Made by a program: the position numbers and the translations under genes | Shown: in pieces, positions 1 through 5,441 of the stretch | How the letters are laid out: the number at the start of each line of letters is the position of its first letter | Numbering within the stretch: the stretch's first letter is position 1 | The notes under the pieces: model-generated | What the model saw: the letters and a program-made list of their open reading frames with translations, nothing else | What the model was told of the DNA's origin: nothing | Databases searched by the model: none | NCBI GenBank assembly: GCA_021734595.1 | Contig: JAIPIO010000264.1 | Coordinates: forward strand, 1-5,441 | Direction of reading: 5' to 3' | DNA: 5,441 nucleotides | DNA from: Kiritimatiellales bacterium | GTDB lineage: Bacteria > Verrucomicrobiota > Kiritimatiellia > Kiritimatiellales > Pontiellaceae

Positions 1-672
1 CACCAGGCCCTCCATCGCCGGGAAATAACACGTCACATATCCTGCCGCATAGGTACCACCGCCGGTGTACTCGCTCAGGCGTGCCGGATCGGCGAAACGC
101 GGGATAAGGCCGACATAGAAGTCACCGAGCCTGCGCGCCATCGGCTGCAGGGATGCGTCATCCGGGAACGCCCGGCTCGCTTCGACCAGTCCGCACAACA
201 GCCGCGCATTGCCCCAAAGGGCGGGCATCATGGTGCTTTTATAAATGTCCTTATGATCAATGGGCTTCTGCCAGTCAATCAGGCCAGACGCGGCAAAATA
301 CCCTCCCGGACGCTGCTGCTTTGGCAGCTCCGCCAGCAGTTCCCTGAACGCGGGATGCACATTGTAATCGCCACGGGCGTTCATCGCCATGATCTCGATG
401 AAGCGCCCCGAGATGTCGCCGGAGTAATTCTTGAACGGGCGGAACAGGATGTGATCCCAGCCGGCGTCGTCAAATTCGGAGGCCTTCTCCCCGGTGAGGT
501 CCGCCCGTATCCAGGGCAGCGAATCATAGGGAACCGAACCGAAGCGATTGATGGAGGCCTTGTCCGCCGCACCAACCTCGCCGCCAAGAATAACCAGCGG
601 CACGTCGGCGGCACCGGCATGGAACGGCAGTGAAAAAACGCTGAGGATAAGAACTAGAAAACGAAGGGACAT
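1..672 (-). CDS. Secreted GH127-like (DUF1680-type) beta-L-arabinofuranosidase candidate, N-terminal part
   Basis: Open frame of 224 codons from an ATG at 672, cut off by the left window edge, so the C-terminal part is missing. The start is supported by AGGAG six nucleotides upstream. Residues 1-22 form a Sec signal peptide: a short n-region with one Arg, a hydrophobic core (FLVLILSVFSLPF) and cleavage expected after the AGA/GAA small-residue stretch. The mature part contains LFRPFKNYSGDISGRFIEIM (about 76-95), then segments such as MMPALWGNARLLCGLVEASR (148-167) and ARRLGDFYVGLI (179-190). These helical repeats suit an (alpha/alpha)6-barrel enzyme of the GH127/DUF1680 type, which in characterised members removes beta-L-arabinofuranose. 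The catalytic region of that family lies further downstream and cannot be inspected. It follows a rhamnosidase gene after 48 nt and is probably co-transcribed with it. The family call comes from remembered motif style; another (alpha/alpha)6 glycosidase family is possible. That it is a real secreted protein is much surer than its activity. Confidence 0.6.
   Translation of the reverse strand, partial: MSLRFLVLILSVFSLPFHAGAADVPLVILGGEVGAADKASINRFGSVPYDSLPWIRADLTGEKASEFDDAGWDHILFRPFKNYSGDISGRFIEIMAMNARGDYNVHPAFRELLAELPKQQRPGGYFAASGLIDWQKPIDHKDIYKSTMMPALWGNARLLCGLVEASRAFPDDASLQPMARRLGDFYVGLIPRFADPARLSEYTGGGTYAAGYVTCYFPAMEGLV
607..633 (-). repeat. Signal-peptide DNA block shared with the rhamnosidase, copy in the GH127-like gene
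   Basis: Partner of 3799-3825 with three mismatches in 27 nt. It encodes SLPFHAGAA. Here the upstream ATGTCC at 672 is in frame with the enzyme. Confidence 0.7.
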
Positions 673-720
673 AAAATTCTCCTGATATTAAGTGATTACG
701 AAACTGCTTTTCTACAACAA
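673..720 (-). other. Short AT-rich intergenic spacer
   Basis: These 48 nt separate the rhamnosidase stop codon from the ATG of the GH127-like gene. The spacer is clearly more AT-rich than the genes. It contains the ribosome binding site and no convincing terminator: the only inverted match is a 4-bp GAAA/TTTC stem without a following T run. This supports read-through from the rhamnosidase gene. Confidence 0.7.
679..683 (-). promoter_or_regulatory. Ribosome binding site of the GH127-like gene
   Basis: The minus strand reads AGGAG followed by AATTTT and ATG, a strong Shine-Dalgarno sequence with 6-nt spacing. It fixes the start of the left-hand gene at 672. Confidence 0.85.
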
Positions 721-3700
721 TTACTGACTGAACACCACCTCGACACGCTCGCCTGTCGCGATTCGCACAGGGCCGAGCAATCCGGATTCCGCCAATGGCG
801 CATTCTGCTTAAGTTTAATCCCGCCCTGCGTGATGCGCTTCGCCGCCGGCAAAAGCATGTCGCCGATCAATCGGTTCGCCCACACATTGGCCACGACGAT
901 TTCAAGTGCGTTTTCACCCGGCCTGACAACAGCGGTGATGTCCACACGGAACGGCGGGTTCCAGAGAATGCCAAGATCTTCGCCATTAAGTTTCACCTGC
1001 GCCATTACCTGGACATTGCCCAAATCCAAACACAGGCGACGATTCTTGCCCAACAGCTCCGGCGGCACCTGGATGTTTTTTCGATACGTTGCCGTGCCTG
1101 AATAGTATTTCACGCCCGAATGGTTGTGTTCCGTCCAGGACGTCAGTTTCTCCAGCGTCAGGCGATCGGGCGCACCCCAGTTGCCCGGGAAAGATAATTC
1201 CCAGGGACCCGTAATTGGCATCGCCGGGATGCCTTTCACCTCAACCACCGCAGTCCTGCCGTCGGCCGCCTTCAACTCATAACGTCCCGGCTCCCACCCC
1301 AGGAAGTCCACGTTGTTGCCAGCGCCGGCCTGCAGTGCCATCGGTGCCCATTCAGGTGATGGAACAGAGTGATTAGATACAATATTCGCCCCGTCCTTGC
1401 TCACAGCAACCACCGGTACCGTCTTAAGCACAGGTTTCCGGAAGACCACAAACACCGACCCGGACGGTCCCAGACGCAACGGCAGTCTCGTCAAGCCGTC
1501 CTTCTCCTGGTACTGGACCTGCCGCCGCGAAGTCCCCGCAACCGGGTCCCATAACTCCGGTGGCTTGCCTGTAACCCGAAACGTGCAATCCGCCTCCCGC
1601 CAGACGGGTTCCGGGTTGGCGATAAAATAGAGGTCGGTCTCGCCGACCTGCCGGTGGATGCATGTGAAACCGCTGCCAGAGGCAAAATCGGGTGGAGTGC
1701 CCAGCGATGAAAGGCAGGCGTGAAGCCACGATAGCGGCGGATACAGCTCGGCATAGGAAGGGTAGGAAGGTGTACAGAGCAAACTCGTCGCCTCGTAGAG
1801 CGGCAGGTCCCCGTCGCCCCACAAGATCTTGCCCTTGCCAAAACTCCGTTCCATAACCGTCTTGCCGTCGCAATTCCCCCAAAGCTCATCCGCCAACGAC
1901 GTCAGTTCCTGGTCGCATCGCGGATAGTCTTGAAGACTGGGTGAGCGGAGCGGTCTCGGACCGACGACCGTCGCGCCATCCTCCACGAGTTGTTTGATCT
2001 TCCGCAGCAGCGAAGGCGTCATCGTGGACAGTTTCGGCAGGACCAGCAGTCGATAGCTCATGCCGTCCGGCAACACCAGACGGCCGTCTTTCACGGACAT
2101 GCGGGTCAGCACGGCTTCCGCAGTACAGCCATCGTAGTTGTATTTCGACCGGTCCTGAGGCGAGAGAAAATATTGAGGAGAAGCCTCGGGCGCCAGGTAG
2201 CAGACGTCGGCGACAAAAAGACCCTGCTGCAACAGGAATTGGCAGCGGGCCAGATACCGGTGATAAGCTGTGGACAATTCCCACCAGGTCTGGTTGCGCT
2301 GGTGATACGCGCCGAACCAAGGGACGCCAGGCTTGCGGTTCATGTCGGGTTGATGCGTGAAATTGTGAAACACAAAGCGATTGATCCCTTCGCAGAGTGC
2401 CCAATCGCCCAGTGATTTCGTGGCGGCCGGGTGATAGTACCAACCGCCGGTGGGCCCGAAATTTTCCGACGTGAACGCCTCTGCCTGCACCACCTTCTTC
2501 CCATAGATATGGGCCGTGGAGGCCATCTCCGTGCAACTGTACTTCGTTTTGTATGTATCGCACCAGAACTCGCCCATCGGCACATCGGCGCGCGACGCGT
2601 AGGTCATGTCGTCGCAAGGCGACCCGTCGTAGCCCTCGATCGAAAGGCGCAAGCCGTGTTCTCGCGCCAGTGTCTGCATGTGTGCCGCATAGTTCTCGAC
2701 GATCAAGTCGGAGATCGTTTGCCGAAAATCCCACAAGAACCGTTCTGAAACGTCCAGGTTGTCCAGGACCCGGTCGGTCAGGATCGGCAGGAAACCGAGC
2801 GGATCGTAACCTCGCCGCTTCTTGAATTCCTCGCGAAAAAGAGGCGTCCAGTTCGCCGGACCCGCTTCCCAGCTATCAATGTGCGTTGCGACAAGGGTCT
2901 TGCCCTCGCCGGCCAACGGCCCCACATCAGCGATGAGCTTCGCCATGAGTGCCTGGAAATGCACGTCCAGCGCCCCTTTGCTCATCTTGTCGCACTCCAG
3001 TCCCTCCTCGGTCGGCTTGACCAGCGAGCCCAACGGACAATAACCGAATCGCAACACCGTCCACTTGCCTGCCGGCACATCCCAGGCGAGGCGGCCGGCC
3101 TTGTCCATCCGGGTCGTCAGATCCACCAGACGGTCCGATTGAATCGTTGTTCCGGGTTCCGGAGCAGAAAACTTGCCAGGCGGTACGATCACCGGGAGCC
3201 CGCCTCCGCCATATCCCGAGCAGTAGCCCCGCGCGAACAATCCCTTTTCCTTGAGATTGAGAATGCTGTTCGTCCCTTCGGGCGTCGGGAAGGCCAGCAC
3301 CGCCAGATCATGATAGTAGACGCGTTGCTTTTTTGTGTCTTTCTCAAGCGGGCCCCAGGAAAAACCCTCGGGGTGCTTCAGTACGCCTTCAAAAGGCTGC
3401 GGGCCTTCGATGGTCGTCTCCGTCCACACCAACTTCTGCGACGCCTGTTCGGGGCCTATCCACGACCCGCCACTGCCCGCCCATCCGGGGCCGTTATACG
3501 CGGTCACTTCCATCCCAAGTCGAGCGGCTTCTGACACTGAGTATTTGAATTTCTCACGCCATTCCGTGGTTAAGGTGGCAGGATTACCCATGATCAGTAC
3601 ACCGTTGATACCGACCCGCTTCATCGCTTCCAGATCCGCTGTTGCCCCTTCCCTGGACCATCGCCCCCCGCCGGCGAACCAGACCCAATAGGCCCACGGC

Positions 3701-3930
3701 TTGGCGGAGTCCGGCGGATCCCTGAAGCCCTCTTCGATGTGTTCATACTTCAGTGACGCTCCCGATGACCGAATCGCCTGCGTATCCTGCGGCACCGCGG
3801 CGGCTCCGGCAAGGAACGGCAGCGAGAAAAAACCGATTGCAGGAATAAGGACATGAAGGCAAATGGAACCTCCTGTAGTTAGACCGGTATATTTTTTGCG
3901 GCCTCTCTTTTCATCGAGTCTGTTTTTCAT
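721..3930 (-). CDS. Secreted GH106-type alpha-L-rhamnosidase
   Basis: Complete gene, 1069 residues from the ATG at 3930, a usual size for GH106, whose members release terminal alpha-L-rhamnose from pectic and other glycans. Residues 1-21 are highly basic, then a hydrophobic signal core runs to SLPFLAGAAA (36-45), so export is predicted. The GH106 catalytic region spans about 65-620: PWAYWVWFAGG (78-88), DLEAMKRVGINGVLIMG (99-115), YNGPGWAGSGGSWIGPE (145-161), THIDSWEAGPANW (349-361), LSIEGYDG (429-436) and VVQAEAFTSENFG (480-492). Glu355, Glu432 and Glu484 are candidate catalytic or metal-binding acids; I cannot assign their roles. A GATase-like segment follows (RLLVLPKLSTM to LVEDGATVVGPRP, 627-660), then a beta-rich region, then a C-terminal galactose-binding-like jelly roll (about 905-1025, with LNGEDLGILWNPPFRVDI and ENALEIVVANVWANRL). 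GAGG lies 6 nt before this ATG, which overlaps the end of the GH-D gene by 20 nt. A second ribosome binding site inside the N-terminal codons makes the start uncertain. The family is confident; the rhamnose specificity is inferred. Confidence 0.9.
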   Translation of the reverse strand: MKNRLDEKRGRKKYTGLTTGGSICLHVLIPAIGFFSLPFLAGAAAVPQDTQAIRSSGASLKYEHIEEGFRDPPDSAKPWAYWVWFAGGGRWSREGATADLEAMKRVGINGVLIMGNPATLTTEWREKFKYSVSEAARLGMEVTAYNGPGWAGSGGSWIGPEQASQKLVWTETTIEGPQPFEGVLKHPEGFSWGPLEKDTKKQRVYYHDLAVLAFPTPEGTNSILNLKEKGLFARGYCSGYGGGGLPVIVPPGKFSAPEPGTTIQSDRLVDLTTRMDKAGRLAWDVPAGKWTVLRFGYCPLGSLVKPTEEGLECDKMSKGALDVHFQALMAKLIADVGPLAGEGKTLVATHIDSWEAGPANWTPLFREEFKKRRGYDPLGFLPILTDRVLDNLDVSERFLWDFRQTISDLIVENYAAHMQTLAREHGLRLSIEGYDGSPCDDMTYASRADVPMGEFWCDTYKTKYSCTEMASTAHIYGKKVVQAEAFTSENFGPTGGWYYHPAATKSLGDWALCEGINRFVFHNFTHQPDMNRKPGVPWFGAYHQRNQTWWELSTAYHRYLARCQFLLQQGLFVADVCYLAPEASPQYFLSPQDRSKYNYDGCTAEAVLTRMSVKDGRLVLPDGMSYRLLVLPKLSTMTPSLLRKIKQLVEDGATVVGPRPLRSPSLQDYPRCDQELTSLADELWGNCDGKTVMERSFGKGKILWGDGDLPLYEATSLLCTPSYPSYAELYPPLSWLHACLSSLGTPPDFASGSGFTCIHRQVGETDLYFIANPEPVWREADCTFRVTGKPPELWDPVAGTSRRQVQYQEKDGLTRLPLRLGPSGSVFVVFRKPVLKTVPVVAVSKDGANIVSNHSVPSPEWAPMALQAGAGNNVDFLGWEPGRYELKAADGRTAVVEVKGIPAMPITGPWELSFPGNWGAPDRLTLEKLTSWTEHNHSGVKYYSGTATYRKNIQVPPELLGKNRRLCLDLGNVQVMAQVKLNGEDLGILWNPPFRVDITAVVRPGENALEIVVANVWANRLIGDMLLPAAKRITQGGIKLKQNAPLAESGLLGPVRIATGERVEVVFSQ
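3799..3825 (-). repeat. Signal-peptide DNA block shared with the GH127-like gene, copy in the rhamnosidase
   Basis: This 27-nt block is identical at 24 positions to 607-633, in the same orientation. It encodes SLPFLAGAA at the end of the signal peptide. Beyond it both copies have a T6 run on the coding strand, an ATGTCC and a CAGGAG, with different gaps. Codon-third-position identity is high (LPF is CTG CCG TTC in both), which points to shared DNA ancestry more than to protein-level convergence. Confidence 0.7.
3869..3874 (-). promoter_or_regulatory. Perfect internal Shine-Dalgarno inside the rhamnosidase N-terminus
   Basis: AGGAGG on the minus strand, a better match than the site before 3930. 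It is followed after 4 nt by an in-frame ATT (3864-3862) and after 14 nt by an ATG (3854-3852) that is out of frame with the enzyme. No in-frame ATG, GTG or TTG lies nearby. It aligns with the CAGGAG ribosome binding site of the GH127-like gene, so it may be the original initiation site of the rhamnosidase gene. Confidence 0.5.
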
Positions 3931-5441
3931 GGTGCACCTCGCCGACAGGCCCGGCGGAAAATGGACGCATGGCCGGCTTCCCAGGAGTGCCTGTAAACTG
4001 TAAAGTAAACGGGACCGTATCCTCGCCCACAGCCGGCACCTCCAGGGCAAGAACACCTGGCTCGACGATTTTCGTAGCCACCTGGTCATAGGCAAGTGAG
4101 GCGGTTTTACAGGTCATACCCGCCGGCACATGGAAAAACAAGGTTGTCGGCTCGCCCCCGTTTCCCCGGACTCTTCCGGCAAGACTGCCCTGCCTTGGAT
4201 TCCAGGTAATGTTCTGCGTTTCCAGCGTACCCTGGCTGAAATGACCGCTGGTTCCGAGCAACTGCGGCCGGCCAAGGTCCGCACGCAGGGCGAAAACACT
4301 GCACGATTTCGACGGGACAGGAATCGCAACCGAGGCACCGTCAACCTTCGTCAGCTTCTGCGTCCAGAAATCCCACAACAACCATCGGGCCGGTGATTCC
4401 CTGGGCGTTTGATCCCAGCTGCGGCTGCGGGCGGCGACCTCATCCAGGTTCAGCCGGATCTTCTGACCCGCGCGTTTCCCCTGGAATTCAAAAACACCGA
4501 ACAGCGTATAGGCACCATCGGCAGCTCCCGGATCCATGCCCCAGAGCAGGTAAGGCTCATTCTCCCAAAGGTCCAGGGGCCGACCGGCCACCGGCAACGG
4601 CGGCAGCACCCGCCGGTAGACGTCAACATACTCTGCCGGCAAATCATCAAAGGTATCTCCGTAGGTCAGGACATTCCCGGCAAGAGCCATCCAGGACATC
4701 CAGCAGCGACTCCACTCCACACCCTTGGATTCACCATACCGGCGGCACACAATGGCATCCGGATCGTTCAGCCAGACACGCCAGTTATAAAACCAGCGGG
4801 CCGCCGCCGATTCATACGAATACATCTCGCCGCCATGCGAATCGCCGCTGATACGCATCCCGTCGCAAATGCCCATCGCCGGGCCCAGCAACGCCCCGCA
4901 GTGAAGCCAGTACGTATCCTTGCCGTACCCCCTGCGCATCGCCGAAAGTCCACGGGTGTAAGACTCAACCGCTGTCAGTGTCGGATCAAACCGCTTCTTT
5001 TCCCAGGCCCCCCAATACATGAAATCGGTCATGACATACGTGAAGCCGCGATCACGCCAGTCGCGTGCCGTGCTTTCCATCTGTGCCTCCGCTGCCGGAT
5101 TGGATGTATCAAGAAAGGCAAGATGGTTGCCGTAAAATTCATTACGCCCAACCGACACCCGGCCGTCATCGTTACGGCATAGCAGCTCCGGATGCTGCTG
5201 GAAAAGGCGCGACCCCGAGGAAACCCAGTAAGGCGGATACCACCCACCGGCCTTGACCCCTTCCCTGTTGATCAACCCGGCCAGACGCCGGAATCCCTTC
5301 CCGACGGCCAACGTGCTATTATCCCAGTCGCCATACGCCATCTCGTTGCTGTCACCCACGACCCGCATCGAAGGTGTCCCACGCGTCCCCAGCAATTTGG
5401 AAATAGCCGTGATATTGGTTTCAACCCCTTTTTCCAGGCCG
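3911..5441 (-). CDS. GH36/GH27-like (clan GH-D) alpha-galactosidase-type glycoside hydrolase, 5' end missing
   Basis: The frame is open to the right edge, giving 509 visible residues; no start or signal peptide can be judged. A TTG at 5395 is in frame, but the sequence before it (GLEKGVETNITAISK) continues the protein, so it is not taken as the start. The visible part begins in the TIM barrel: YGDWDNS (36-42), GVKAGGWYPPYWVSS (61-75), YVMTDFMYWGAW (135-146), GMRISGDSHGGE (194-205) and LNDPDAIVCRR (224-234). By clan GH-D logic, Asp139 of TDF (codon 5026-5024) would be the nucleophile and Asp200 of SGD (codon 4843-4841) the acid/base, as in retaining alpha-galactosidases. The C-terminal beta-sandwich carries WLLWDFWTQKL (354-364) and RPQLLGTSGHFSQG (391-404), a style common to GH27/GH36 proteins. 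The usual Lys before the nucleophile (KxD) is not present, so exact family and sugar specificity remain open. It overlaps the rhamnosidase start by 20 nt and is probably the upstream member of the same operon. Confidence 0.8.
   Translation of the reverse strand, partial: GLEKGVETNITAISKLLGTRGTPSMRVVGDSNEMAYGDWDNSTLAVGKGFRRLAGLINREGVKAGGWYPPYWVSSGSRLFQQHPELLCRNDDGRVSVGRNEFYGNHLAFLDTSNPAAEAQMESTARDWRDRGFTYVMTDFMYWGAWEKKRFDPTLTAVESYTRGLSAMRRGYGKDTYWLHCGALLGPAMGICDGMRISGDSHGGEMYSYESAAARWFYNWRVWLNDPDAIVCRRYGESKGVEWSRCWMSWMALAGNVLTYGDTFDDLPAEYVDVYRRVLPPLPVAGRPLDLWENEPYLLWGMDPGAADGAYTLFGVFEFQGKRAGQKIRLNLDEVAARSRSWDQTPRESPARWLLWDFWTQKLTKVDGASVAIPVPSKSCSVFALRADLGRPQLLGTSGHFSQGTLETQNITWNPRQGSLAGRVRGNGGEPTTLFFHVPAGMTCKTASLAYDQVATKIVEPGVLALEVPAVGEDTVPFTLQFTGTPGKPAMRPFSAGPVGEVHHEKQTR
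3937..3940 (-). promoter_or_regulatory. Ribosome binding site for the overlapping rhamnosidase start
   Basis: GAGG (extended GAGGTG) followed by ATG at 3930 with 6-nt spacing after GAGG. It lies inside the last codons of the GH-D gene, so translation of the two genes may be coupled. It is the main support for choosing the 3930 start. Confidence 0.6.

Noticed and set aside
673..720. Possible promoter (TTGTTG, 16-nt gap, TAATCA) or terminator in the spacer before the GH127-like gene
   Set aside because: The -10 match is poor and the only hairpin is 4 bp without a T tract; neither exceeds what an AT-rich spacer gives by chance.
1886..2734. Minus-strand 282-codon frame within the rhamnosidase
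   Set aside because: It is an alternate-frame shadow of the GH106 gene, with Arg-rich translation and no family motif.
2881..3534. Plus-strand open frame of 217 codons antisense to the rhamnosidase
   Set aside because: Same reasoning: it mirrors the GH106 catalytic region and has low-complexity basic composition with no recognisable domain.
3931..4095. Extension of the rhamnosidase to an earlier ATG at 4095
   Set aside because: It would add 55 residues fully overlapping the GH-D beta-sandwich coding region, with a Trp/Arg-rich translation placed before the signal peptide; this is not plausible for an exported enzyme.
4409..5182. Plus-strand open frame of 257 codons antisense to the GH-D gene
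   Set aside because: It lies entirely opposite a conserved enzyme with recognisable motifs, its product is rich in Arg, His and Pro without domain signals, and GC-rich coding DNA commonly leaves such antisense frames open.

Overview
The window carries three consecutive glycoside hydrolase genes, all on the minus strand, so they read from right to left. In transcription order they are: a GH36/GH27-like (clan GH-D) enzyme truncated by the right edge; a complete secreted GH106-type alpha-L-rhamnosidase of about 1069 residues; and the first 224 residues of a secreted GH127-like (DUF1680-type) beta-L-arabinofuranosidase candidate that runs off the left edge. No RNA gene, mobile element, CRISPR array, transporter, regulator or clear terminator is visible.

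The layout is tight. The GH-D gene stops 20 nt inside the best-supported reading of the rhamnosidase gene. The rhamnosidase is followed by a 48-nt AT-rich gap with a good ribosome binding site for the arabinofuranosidase-like gene. No promoter or terminator separates them, so one transcript is likely. Together the three predicted activities would remove alpha-galactosyl (or related), alpha-L-rhamnosyl and beta-L-arabinofuranosyl decorations. This suggests a locus for a rhamnose- and arabinose-bearing plant, algal or microbial polysaccharide such as pectin side chains, gums or arabinogalactan-type glycans. The substrate is inferred from family membership only.

The organism is a bacterium with fairly GC-rich DNA, Shine-Dalgarno-led genes and Sec-type signal peptides. 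The clustering of large secreted hydrolases without a visible SusC/SusD pair would fit the PVC group (Verrucomicrobiota, Kiritimatiellota, Lentisphaerota, Planctomycetota). This is a weak inference and other polysaccharide degraders are possible.

The most interesting detail is at the rhamnosidase start. The DNA encoding its signal peptide closely matches that of the downstream arabinofuranosidase-like gene (24 of 27 bases in one block, plus a similarly placed CAGGAG ribosome binding site and ATGTCC). In the rhamnosidase gene, however, the matching ATG is out of frame with the enzyme. Removing one TC from a TCTC repeat would restore an almost identical signal peptide. Either a small frameshift has been bypassed by an upstream start that overlaps the preceding gene, or the sequence has an error there.
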